Shown in pieces: positions 44,411-55,699 of a stretch of DNA of 64,000 bases (its first letter is position 1; each line of letters opens with the position of its first letter). Origin of the DNA: Isoetes taiwanensis (Eukaryota > Streptophyta > Lycopodiopsida > Isoetales > Isoetaceae). A program made the translations under genes and the position numbers. Location: assembly GCA_021234155.1 (NCBI GenBank), contig JAJEKV010000011.1:21466677-21530676 (forward strand), given 5' to 3'. The notes under the pieces are model-generated. The model saw only the letters and a program-made list of their open reading frames with translations. It was not told the DNA's origin and did not search any database.

Positions 44411-45510
44411 GTTAGGCAAACAAGGAAAGGAAAACAAACCCTCGTAGAAGATGATGATACAGATTTGATTAGCATCCATACATCTAGTCCAAGTGACACA
44501 GATTGCTCTGAGAATAACCAAAAGAAAAAAAGAAGAAAAAGAACGAGGAAGCAGGGGAAGAACAAGCTACAACGCAAAACTAAAGGCCCAGTTGGTGGAG
44601 ATGTATCCATAACGATAGGAATCGGGGGCATGAGATGTTGATCAAAGCTAATAGACAACATCTTGGAGTTTTTATTGAGCATTGTCATGCGGGGATTAGT
44701 TACCTTGAGGCGTGGGTCAAATCTAGATCGGGGGGTAAAAGCATGTTAGGGTGTCCCTTAAAAAGTATTATTTAGTGACTAAAAAGGTACCTAAAAAGGT
44801 AGCCAGGAATGGGTACTGGGTACCTGTATAATATCTCAATATAAGGTATGTTTTAGAACTTTATATATATATATATTGGTCTCCGATAGCATTATCTTTA
44901 CCTTAACTTTGAATATTACCATGTCCTTGACTTTTATTTTGGATTTTTGTATTAGTTTTAATGAAAAGAAAAATGAGAAAGTACCCAGTTCGAAGTACCT
45001 AGTGTATGTACTTTTTGCGGGTTCAAAAGTGGTACACCCTAACATGCTTTTACCCATCACTTGCACTTTCAAAGCCACGGCCGGTGAAGGCGGTAGAGAT
45101 GCATTGGTGCGGCGGCATTGCTCAAAGTAGCCATGAGATGGAACACCACAAAGCCAGCTGGGGCCAAAATTATGTGCAGGACACTAAAGGACACAAAGCT
45201 GCATTGCTTTGAAGGTATGTTAGGTTATTGTATGAAGGATTTTGGAAAGCCCCATTTTAGTGTACGCATGCATAATGTCTCATCGGAAAAGAAGCTGATG
45301 AGAGGAAAAAAAAGATATGCGATGTATGGGGCGGGAGAAATAAAAAGATCTGATCGCCTAGATCCTAAGAACTTGCTCGAAAGTACGTCACTTTGCAAAT
45401 TATCCGAATGTCCAATCGTAAGTAAGCCACCCTTGACATTCACAATCCGCGGAGATGATCAAGGCGGTAAATTCTATCTCGATTACACAATGGGCTATAC
45501 CTACTAATGG
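44411..45510 (+). pseudogene. HUH Rep-like endonuclease (replitron-like), split by a MITE
   Basis: The upstream part (44411-44732) reads LVEDDDTDLISIHTSSPSD, a strongly basic stretch, then ITIGIGGM, a stop, and RGLVTLRRGSN. The downstream part (after the MITE, from 45056) reads KAVEMHW in one frame and MRWNTTKPAGAKIMCR, FEGMLGYCMKDFGKPHF and KKRYAMYGAGEIK in another (45118-45507). YCMKD fits the Tyr-x2-Lys catalytic motif III of HUH replication initiators. The segment where the His-x-His motif II is expected, between RRGSN and KAVEMHW, is exactly where the MITE sits. I recall the same layout in eukaryotic HUH proteins of the replitron type; that assignment is from memory and family-level. An in-frame stop, the MITE and a frameshift inactivate the copy. 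Confidence 0.6.
44733..45055. mobile_element. MITE family M1, copy 2 (323 bp)
   Basis: The left end GGGTAAAAGCATGTTAGGGT and right end ACCCTAACATGCTTTTACCC form terminal inverted repeats of the same family as the MITE at 19746-20067. The interior shares the 'gggtactggg' and 'agtaccyagtgtaggtact' blocks. The target-site duplication is not clear here because a G run precedes the left end. It interrupts the HUH Rep-like gene. Confidence 0.9.
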
Positions 45511-46390
45511 CCAAAATGTAAACCAAAGAAGAGTTGAAGCTGCATATGATCTAATGATGAACCCATTTCAAGCAACAGGTGAGAAAGTATCCTTAGTTCT
45601 ATGGGGACCAGGATAATGATCCAAAGACGCCCGTCAAGAGCTCGTGCGATAATCCATTTGCTAATCCACCAAAGGTACTTTGGCGAGCACCAAACTGTTA
45701 ATGAAGATCGGGACGAGATCATCGAGGCGCATATTGCGGGACGAGTTCAAAACACAATTGTAGTTGGAGATTTGGGTGATAACGAAATCATGCTCACCAA
45801 GCTGGAACTCATCCTTTCTTGTGAGAATGACACTTTTCGGGTATTGAATGGAATACTATAGTAATTGTCATCAAGTTAAAAATCTAGTTTAATATTATAT
45901 TTTTCCATTACATTCTTACTTGCTCAACCTCATGAAATTGTTTGGTTAACATGCGGGTTATAGAAGGCGAATGAATCACCTCCACTTGACACGTAATCAT
46001 TTCTGAAATAAGCAATAATGTGGGCCGAAATTATCGTAGTACCGAGAAAGCCCAGCGGTTGAAGTTCAAGTTCGGTTAGTTCCTCGCCATCGGCACAACC
46101 ACCACCTCCACATGGCGAGGATCCTATTGGCGTTATGTCGTTATGGATAGTTGGATACATCAATGACATGCGATCGTCTATGCAACAAATCCGTAGCGGC
46201 GAGCTCAATTGAGAACTTCATGCTTGATGCACATATCCGTTTGGACATAGATCAGCAAAAGGCAATTCGTGCGCCAAATAAGCGGGCTATTTGCTCTCTG
46301 CGGAGACTATTTGATAGGCAAATCAACCAAGATTTGTATCATTATCTTAAACCACTATCCACTTTAAGTGCTCCAAAACTATTATAATAC
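45511..46390 (+). other. Possible 3' remnant of the HUH-encoding element
   Basis: Short plus-strand frames (45601-45861 and 46151-46387) have coding-like composition (EDRDEIIEAHIAGRVQNTIV; SAASSIENFM-type stretches), but no domain is recognised. In one frame AAYDLMMNPFQATGEKVSLV at about 45540-45600 also looks protein-like. They may be the C-terminal part of the HUH protein or a second protein of that element, both frameshifted. Confidence 0.3.
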
Positions 46391-46723
46391 CTTGGCTATT
46401 TTCAATAACTCAATAAATTTCTAAATAAAATGCTTTTATAGCATATATAATTATATTACATTATGCTTTGATATTATAGTTAGTCATGTTTCATTTTACT
46501 ATATTCCCTTTTTTTTTTCTTAATGCTGCATATTACATAACACATATTGCTACATGTTTTAGATGTCTTTTATATTCTCACGTCCGTTTTTTTTTTATGG
46601 CGAGAAGGATAAAAATTTTAGTATAATAACCAACACATAACTACCATTGACATTAATTAATATAACCATTGAATCCAACACAATTAAATTAAAATCCCCC
46701 TTAAACCCCCTTTGGTTTGGGTG
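46391..46723. other. AT-rich spacer
   Basis: Low-complexity AT-rich DNA with poly-T runs at about 46508 and 46587. No gene. The right border of the element interrupting the ankyrin-RCC1 gene is probably within this stretch. Confidence 0.4.
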
Positions 46724-49560
46724 CATAGCACTGCTGTATCTGATGATGGCTCAGTGTTTTACTGGGGCTCAGCAGATCCACATCCTCATGCCCATCAGCT
46801 ATCTCCTATTTTTTTCTTCCACTTCACATTTGAGGTTGTTGTGGCAAGTGTAACTTGAATATGTCTCATTTTATTATGCTATTCATATATATAAGATTTG
46901 ACTATTTCTTTGTATGGTTGAAATTTTATTGACTGGCGGGAAATGGTCTAAACAACTCGGCAATTCACAAATACCAAATGCATCTTTCATTTTAGGAGTT
47001 TTTCAATAATTTTACATTTTCCAGATGTACGTCCATGAAGATCCTTTCTCATGTGCCCTTTGCTTAAATTACTATTAAAACTTATGAGGTTGGCATTGAG
47101 AATTGAAAGATGAGTTGGCATGGAGGCTTTGAATTACATGTTCGTGTTATCTCGAATATAGTTGTAGGAAATAAGCCAATATTAATTTCAAAAATTATGG
47201 CTGTGCAATACCTTAAGAAATGCTTATGCTGAGGCCCATTATTCTAGTAGTAATCATTGCCAGCTTTTGGATTATGTGCTTTTTATCCTATACATTAGCC
47301 TGTATTTCTAGTTTCTTTTTATGCAATTCTCGAGCTTTACATGGTCTTTTCTATTGGCTTGCATTTCCAGTTGTTAGCGTTCAGTAGGCATAAAATAGTA
47401 TCGGTCGCTGCTGGGAAGTATAGAACTGTTGTTGCCACGAATACAGGAGATATATACATTTGGGATGCCGAGAAGTGCATAAAAGAATTTCTTCCCATTC
47501 CTGCTCGTTTACATGGTTTAGAACATATCGCATGCTTGTCAGTGGGGGAAACATATTCGCTGGCAGTATCATGTTTATACATGCCATCCTATCTGGCGAA
47601 ACCTATGGTTGAAGTACCTTCAATGATCAATCCAGTTCATGGGTTAGATAATGACGATGACAATGATGAAATACACAATCTTAGTTTTTCACCAGGATCA
47701 GAAAGAAGCAACATGGATGTCTCTGTGCCTCCTATTCAAAGCTTAAAGGACATGTGTCAAAGAGTTATTGCGGAAACAATTGTTGAACCTAGTAATGCAC
47801 TGCAGCTACTTGAAGTTTCAGATGCACTAGATGCGGATCATTTGAGAAAATATTGTGAGGTACATTTTGTGATTAAATATGCATATGTATCTTTTTCTAT
47901 TCTGTTATATAATAGTACTGTTAGATCAAGCTCTCATTTAATTGCTCTTTGAAAGAGTTCACATTTTTTACTTCTCATCCTGATTTTTGTATTTCCTGAT
48001 GTTCTCGCAGGATATGGTTCTTCGGAACTTACCTTATATTTTAACGACATCAGTTACAATGTTTGGACATTTAAGGTCATTGGTACTGGCAGCATTGGAA
48101 AGTAGCGGGTGTGTTGCCTCTTCTGAGCCATGGAGTCATAGACGTCTACCGACTCCAAGTGCACTTCTCTTGCCATTTGAAACTCCAAGGGTCCATCCCC
48201 ATGATTTTGACCCAGGGGTTTCACCTACTATAAAGGGGATACGCCACGTGCGTTAATGGGGTCAGCAAAAAACCCTCCGTATATGCCTTGTCCAACCTTC
48301 TAAACACCCCTTCCCGTATACATATTACATTGGATCCACTCCAGAAGACCCCATAGCCAAGCCCCTATCCGTATGTATACATACAGTTTAGGATAAGAAA
48401 AAATCCACCCCATTCACTCACATGTTATATACGCCTTAAACTATGTGACATCCCCGGGGACTTTGAAGCAGTTGGAATCATGTATGATGGCCAAGTTGCA
48501 TCAGAAAAATTCCTACATGAAGATCTGGGTGATAAAGCTGTTGTGAAGCATGTTAGGGCCCTTAAGAAGAAGTTACAACACATTGAAACTTTGGAATTTA
48601 AATTAACTGAGGGTCATTTCCTTGACGATCAACAACTTGCAAAGCTTCAAACAAAAGTGATAATTGTGAAGGAGCTTGAGATGCTCGAGTCTAAAAGTGT
48701 GCCACCACTAAGGCAGGAGGACAGTGTTGACAACTCCCGAAGGGAACAGGTGGGAGGAATAAATGGCTCAGGGCGCCAGCGCATAACAACAAGAAGAAAG
48801 GTTAAAGGCAAGGGCACTCAAAAGACTCAAGAAAGTGAATATAAGAAATCTAAGCCTGAGCAAGCATCGCCCTTGCCACAAAAGAATGAGAAGACTGAAG
48901 ACTATCAGGACTTGCATGATAATTATGTAGGCTGGGCGGATGTCCTATAGACATGGGGCCATCTTCGACAATTAAGAGCAAAGTACCAATAAGCTTCCAT
49001 AATTGAAGCAAGTTGTACTTTCAAATATTCATAGTTTTAATGGGTTTGCATTTTTTTGAAATAATGTTTCATCTTCTCATCCATGAGGAGGACCCTATAT
49101 GGTCGTAATGAGTTCAAGCTGTCAATTGCACATCACGGGAGTTTGGCTGCCATTTCATTCACGAAGACAAGTTCTTCATCTTGTGTTGATGCTTTCGAAA
49201 AGCGGTCACGAGTCCTAGCGGTTGTCAAAAGTATGCAAAATCAAAAGGCGAGAAGGGTGGGCTTTCTATGTTTATGAATGGGACTTTAGATGCTTGTCCA
49301 CAACCCCTTGAGCATAAAGTCTCACCTCAATTGTTGTGGCCTGAAGGTCTGCTGAGGTGGATTGAGAATGTCAAGGGGATCGTCATCACTTCTTGAAATC
49401 CAGAGTTCGCAAATTATAGAATCTAACAACCAGGTGGCATTTCATGCAAGGATAAAGAAAAGCTTGTTGGTCATGGAGACAAGGAAATGGAGAAGGTTGA
49501 TGCAAGGCTGCGGACCCCCTTAAGCAAATTTCTTCGTTCATCTCCTATTGCAATGGCACC
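46724..49560 (+). pseudogene. RCC1 and C-terminal part of the ankyrin-RCC1 gene
   Basis: Exons in order: 46724-46808 (HSTAVSDDGSVFYWGSADPH, an RCC1 blade); about 47371-47859 (AAGKYRTVVATNTGDIYIWD, HIACLSVGETYSLAV, then DALDADHLRKYCE before a GAG/GTACAT donor); 48011-~48200 (DMVLRNLPYILTTSV, SSEPWSHRRLPTP); 48480-48950 (VRALKKKLQHIETLE, LDDQQLAKLQTK, then a basic Lys-rich stretch); and about 49240-49560 (GGLSMFMNGTLDACP, KFLRSSPIAMAPPK). These match the order in plant ankyrin-RCC1 proteins of the AT3G03790 type. Reading frames break at ~48200 and after 48950, and ~250 bp at 48200-48450 do not look coding. With the ankyrin half 5.4 kb away and damaged, I call it a pseudogene, although conservation is good. 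Confidence 0.8.
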
Positions 49561-52500
49561 TCCGAAACAAAGCTCGGCTATCTCAGCGACCTATCGGCTT
49601 TTTGTCTTGTTAGCGAGTTGGAAGAAGTAAACAAGCTGCTGATCCAGTTACATGCAAAATGCTGGAAGAGGATTTTAATAAATTTAGCCCATGCAGAAAC
49701 TGCAGAGATTGTATGAAAAGGGAGGCAGGACGTTTAAGGTTTTGGTCTTTCTGCTGGAGGATGTGATCATATGCTAGAAGGTGTATTGGGTACTAAATTG
49801 TTTTCTGATTGATCGTAATCATTGCTTCAAGCCTCACAACCACATATGTAGGCTTTACAATAAATCCTTTGAAGCACAAGATAGCCAAAGCCAAAGAAGA
49901 GATTAAGTAACTTTATTATAAGTTGACATTTATGAGGCTTAGCGAGATCGCCGAAAATTCAAATCTTTTTGGTTGTTTCTATTACTCTTGAGATTAACAT
50001 CTTATTTCAACCATCTTCACTAGTATGACATTTGCGGGGATTTACTATGGAGGGTGTTATGTTGTGAAGAAATGGATATTACAACCATCGATTGCAAACA
50101 TGCAATAGTCTTAATATGCCTTTTAATCTAAATTTCCATATTAGTTTTGATGGTTTGCATTTCATAGAAGTCTTCAACAGACAAGCAACTAAGTATTCCG
50201 TAAAAACACCTATTTCTAAAGGAAAACTATAGAACCTATATCTTTGGGATTGACCAACAATGGAACCAAGGGTTTTGTTGATTCTATTCTGTTATACTAA
50301 ATACATAAGTACTAACTACACAAAAGGCTTTAGATGAATTGCCTAGTTATCTTTATCGATGTACCTCCTATTATATTTCGTTTTGTTAATAAAATTACTC
50401 CCTCAATTTTTTTGGGATAATAAAATTTATTCACTTTTGCTTTTTAGCATTTTCTTTTAGTACATTATGTTCAAGTTGGTTTGTACTATAGATGTTGGGG
50501 AATAATCCAACACATGTATACAGATCAATATAATATATATGCATAATAGATTTGCAAATATCATAGCTGAAACTGTGCTAAAGACTTACCATGTCCCCTG
50601 AGGACGTGAATTTGCTTCACAAATATAGCTGCAGCCGATATTAAACGAAAGAAGGATAGGCAAATACATAAACTTACAGTCCATAATAAACCAACCCAAC
50701 AAACCGATGCCCTCAAGATAGATTTCCTTTCCAAGACCTAAAATACTTGCAGTACTAACTTAGAAAAATAAATTATTTGCAAGAGAAACGTAAGGCATCT
50801 TACCTAAATGGCATGGTATGGCATGATTGTTAACCTCTCCACTCTAAGAATCCCAATCCAGAACGCTATCGATAATGGAAATTACACAGCTAGCTCTCCG
50901 AATTTAAGTTTTCTCAACGGCATCCTAGTATACAGTGCGCGTGAAACAAACTGCTGAATCCAAAGGACCAAAAAAAAAAAAGAAAAATTTCAACGACTAA
51001 GATCATGCACAAACTATCAATTATATACAGCTAGATAGATGTTCAAGTTGGTTTGTACTGTAGATGTTGGACTTTACAATGTAATCAAATGTGTTTCTAG
51101 TTTGGAGCATTATGCATCATGGACTATGCAAACATGCCCTCGGAGCGGTGAAAATGACTTATTTGAGAGCATGCTGCAACAGCTTCAACCAACAAATCAC
51201 CTTCGCTAGATTCAGAACCTCAAGACGAACACTACGATTTTCTTTTTTAAGCGGTGCATTTTGCAGCAGAGCATGAGCTAGAGGAGTCGGCTCCTTTTCA
51301 TAATATCTTGGAGTCCAACCTCTGGTGAAGTGTGCTTTCACAAATAAAGTTACAAGAATGGGTATTTTGTTTTGAAGCTTCTTAGATTATTTGGTATAGG
51401 CAAAGTGGGGGTTGCAAGATTCCTTGAGTTAGTTTTAAGGCAAGACCTATTGGTGAAGGCCCAGTTCTGGGTGAAGTTATCAATACTTTCCCCTTCCTCC
51501 TCACTTGTATGAATTAATCTCCACAATTTATGAAATAAACAAAAGAACTTTTGGGCGAAGAAAACGAATCTCTGCGTTTATACATTAATAAGGCTCGACA
51601 TTAAATAAAGAAGATTCAATATGAAACGACCAAACAAAAAACATAAAAGCACACTCTCGGGCAACTAGAGGGCAACCCTCCGTGCGCAGCACCTTGTTAA
51701 CTCTTGTTGATTTTTACTAATTTTATTAGCCTATTTTAATAAACAATATAATAGATATTAAATTTAAAATTGATTTAGACAAATTTTCATTTTGGTCTAT
51801 TCAAAATCAATTTTTCATATAAGAAGGAAATTATAAATATCTAATTTCTCTTTTTTAAAATTTTCAAAGAAAGTTTGAGATTGAAAATAATTTTAATTTC
51901 ATCTCCAATTAAAAGAAGAATATTCTTCAAGTAATGTTTTTCAAAATATTTATGTTTTATATTGTAATATAAAAGAATTGAATATTAAATATTTTAAAAG
52001 AAATTGAATTCTAATTCAAAAAAATATTTTCAAAAATATTAGTTTTATGTTTTAATGAAAAAGAAAATTGAAATTATCACAGAAATGCGGCAAATGGGTT
52101 AAAATCTAGTTTCGATCTCATATTGCTTATTGCAGGCAATGTACCGGTGCCAAGGCTTTATGAACTTCCAATATCAAAGGATATACATTATTCAAACCGG
52201 CACAAGTGCATGTTCCATTTGTCTAACCTAGTAGAATTATAACAAAGTTACATATAAAACTTTATAGACTATTTGTGGGCATCCTTGCAAAAATGAGAGT
52301 TGAAATTGGTAAGTGATTAGTGGATAAATAGCAACAATTAAAAGATCCATTATAAAGATAAAATTTTGGTTGTATGATCGTTGAATCTCGGCTCTTTGAA
52401 AGCACATCCACAGAATAATACCTTGAATACTGTAGTTTATTTGCTTGAATTACAGTGATGTCATTTTGGTGCTGCCCCTCTGCTACTCTATGTATTAAAC

Positions 52501-53440
52501 TCTATGTTGCAATATACAGGGCACCTCTTTCCAACAAGGGGAAGCATTGGGCTATTTAGCTAGACAATGGTATTATGCCGGTAAATAATTCTATGGATGT
52601 TTATACTAAAGCAGGGATGTTGCATAAGCTTCCGATGAGATCCAAGAGACTGGAGAAGGTCATCTTTGTGGAGTGATTCAAGATGCTGATCATGATCTCA
52701 TTCTGTTGCACTGATCCACCAACAAACTGTGGTGGAAAGCGACGAATGGAACTGCCAGAATTGGATGATGGAGGCTATTCAAACTATTGCTCAAGATAGA
52801 TGCTTAGTGTTGATGCCAAGAGTGATGGATAAACTGTTGGGGTTGCATACAGTTAGGTGACTACTGTAAACGATTAAGCCATTTTGCCGAATCAAAATCT
52901 TATTTATTTTTTAATATGTTTCTCCATATCAATGGATCCATTGTGTGCAATACTTAACTAATAGTTTTGGTTATTCTTTAAAAAGTCAATCAAGCAGTTG
53001 AGAATGATACAAGGAGATTGCCTATCGATTTGCTAATTTGATGTCAAGCACTTTTAATTCTTTATCACTACCATTGTACATGCACATAGCTGACCGAAGA
53101 ATCAAAATAGGAATAAAGGAGACAATTTTTAGCATTTTATTCTTGATTTTGAAGCTTTATGAAGAGTTGTTCTTTCTGCTAATTATCAGAAACCATAGAA
53201 TATTGTTTGTTCTTGAGCCTTGAAGCTAAAATCCTCAAAAACTGCATATGTGATTTGCATGTCCATCTTTAGACATAAAACTTAACTGAGGCTAAGTTTC
53301 AACTTTTACATTATGACATATTAAAAAAACTTTGACTTATTCAGATTTAACAGATAGCACTACAAAAGTGCTATTATGAGATTATATGTTATTATAAGAT
53401 TATATGTATTGTTTCACTCTTCTTAATTTTATTAGTTTTT
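49561..53440. other. AT-rich DNA, no gene recognised
   Basis: No credible ORF. 51700-52080 is extremely AT-rich with repeated AAATATTTT-like words. 52630-52860 on the plus strand has a protein-like reading (GVIQDADHDLILLH; CQNWMMEAIQTIAQD), but it is unassigned. A ~20-bp repeat (ATGTTCAAGTTGGTTTGTAC) occurs at 50467 and 51039, followed by 'tagatgttgg' in both. Confidence 0.5.
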
Positions 53441-53478
53441 ATGAGTTTTGATTATATAAGTATCTTTAAATTAAAAGT

Positions 53479-53516
53479 ACAAGAATTTATTTATCGCGGC
53501 GCGAACATTTCTCTTT
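53479..53516. repeat. Second copy of the CACTA-like terminus
   Basis: ACAAGAATTTATTTATCGCG then GCGCGAACATTTCTCTTT matches 34604-34651, with the hairpin loop reduced to GGCG. A CACTACAAAAG word lies ~120 bp upstream at about 53360, flanked by GC to form a small palindrome. Confidence 0.5.
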
Positions 53517-53699
53517 ACTTGCTTGGTGTGAGTTCCAGGCATATTAGGACTGCTATAGTTGTATGTATCAATTTAAGAATACAAGTAGAGAACATTTGGG
53601 AGTTGAACCCGTATTATTACCGTGTGTTTCTGTGCTCGTATGAGATGGGTGCTATGATCGATGACCATGAGATTCCCACTATTAGACTGCTATGATTTG

Positions 53700-54900
53700 G
53701 ATTTCTTTTATTTTTTGTCATTATTTTTAATCATTCGATGATAATCAATGGGTTTTTGGCCTGGGTGGGGGTCGCCCATAACCAATGGCTTGACCACTAG
53801 ACTTCCATCGCGATGGACATTCCCAATGGGGTTACTTAGCAGAAATGTAGTTCATAGTTGTCTATGTATGGAGTGCATATCTAGTTCAATGTGCCTGACT
53901 TTGCAACGGGGTTAGTTGGCAGCCCTGGTTCCTAATTTTGTTTTTCCTTAAATTGGCTTTTGCTTTGAGCCTCCTTAAGTTGCAAAATCAAGTTCTTTAT
54001 TTCGCTTGCTTCTTGAAGGCTCTTCATTCTTTCATTGAGTTGCAAAGGTGCTTCGCTTTGACAGCTGCTTTCGTCGTTTGTTCCTTTGTTTTGTTGCAAA
54101 GGTGCTTCGCTTTGATAGCTGCTTTCGTTCTTTGTTCCTTTGTCCAACGATCCTTTGTTTTGCTCTACTTCAACCTCTTTTGTTTTTGGAGTGCAAGAAG
54201 GGCAATTCCCATTGTGGATGCATAAGAAGCATGGAGGTCTATCTGAGCTCTTTAGTTATCGTGGCTCATGTCTTTGAACTCCGAACATCTATCATGAACC
54301 CTTTTCATGTGATAAGTATAAAACGATAAGCTAAGGGTATTCTACTGCATTAAACAAATGTTGCAAATTCACTCACTCCATGGATGAAATTGGTAAGATA
54401 TACAAAACATGGTATTTTGGTAAGTAGGCCGCATATTAATTAATGAGGCTAAGAGGCTAATGGTAAGTAGGTCAAAAATATATGGTTAAGACTATGCCAC
54501 AACTTTTACTCCCATATTTCCAGCTATGGCGGATGAGGAATCGTCTGTTATGCCCAACCCCCTCGCTACGGTAACCATCTCTACCTAAAACATGGTCTAC
54601 AATCACTCCATCTCCTCAGAACTCTTCTTTGTTTTATGTCTGAGCTTGATTTACATTCTTTGCAAAATCCAACCCACAAACCATTAGATCGATCAATATC
54701 TTGTTCAATCCGGCAATCAATGCTTTGAATCGGAAAAACTTGATTCAATCTGCAATTTAAGCAATAGGAAAAAGGGAACGACCGGATGCAAATCCGCTCT
54801 TACTTTAGCTTCGCCATATGTTAGCGAGTTAATCCGGCTGGATATTGGCCGTGCGTTTCAAATAATGGCCGGAATAATGGGGGGATATTGGCGTCTTTGG
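53700..54900. repeat. Spacer with a ~51-bp coding-like minisatellite
   Basis: At 54035-54150 a ~51-bp unit (TTGCAAAGGTGCTTCGCTTT, AGCTGCTTTCGT, TTTGTTCCTTTGT) is present twice. On the minus strand this reads ESSYQSEAPLQQNKGTNDES in an ORF at 53932-54147 with a coiled-coil-like end (IKNLILQLKEAQ). I do not recognise the protein. Outside the repeat nothing is recognised. Confidence 0.5.
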
Positions 54901-54960
54901 AGTTTCGCCGGCCGGAATAACGGGGGAATATTGGCCGTGCGTTTCAAATAACGACCTATA
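54836..54960. repeat. Tandem duplication in GC-richer block
   Basis: ATATTGGCCGTGCGTTTCAA occurs at about 54841 and 54929, with GGCCGGAATAA between. The unit is about 88 bp. Confidence 0.85.
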
Positions 54961-55479
54961 TTTGTCTTGGCCTCTCTGCACAAAGCGTGCCCATGTCCTC
55001 GAGCTATCCGGAGGTATGGTTTCTTATCTACATTTTTCGTCTATTCTAAGTCAAAAGAGCTCCAAAACTTTCAATTTGTTTCTTTGGCGATTGGTAAAGG
55101 CAAAGGAAAATCGAACAACGATAGGCATTGCTCAAAAAAAAAAAGCCAAAACTTGAGGCGGATGGGTTTGCGGCGGCAAAGGCGAGGAAGCGAGGGATTC
55201 GATTCTTCTACGCTAAATATTTTCATTCTTCATGCATTAGCTAAGTAGAACATTCAAGGCCTACGGATTTTTCCATCAAAATGAGGCGGAATGAGGCTGA
55301 GCTTCGGATCGAGAACCCAATCTAAAGCAATCATTCAAAATGAGTTCAGAAAGCCTTACCTGAAAGTGAAGCCCGAACAACGCCAAAACTGCACAAAACC
55401 CCACAGTAGATTAGCTCGTCTTATATAGACGGGGCAACACCGAACAATGGGTCTAAAATGCCCATCTGTCAAACAATGA

Positions 55480-55625
55480 TGAGCACAGGCGATGAAAGCA
55501 TCGGATCTAGACATCTTGCATAAGGAGATAAGACGACCAAACAACGATGAGCAGATGGCGACGAGCAGATGGCGACGAAAGCATCGGATTCAGACATGTT
55601 GCTAAAGGAGATAAGATGACCAGCT
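55480..55625. repeat. Nested tandem duplications
   Basis: A unit of about 90-105 bp (GATGAAAGCATCGGAT, AGACAT, TTGC, GGAGATAAGA, GACC) is present twice. Inside it CAGATGGCGACGAG is itself doubled at 55551-55578. Confidence 0.85.
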
Positions 55626-55699
55626 GATTCAAGCATCTGGCTGAAGCAGATCACATGAATCTCTCATAGTCAGTACCCCAAATATCTGACGGTGAAGCC

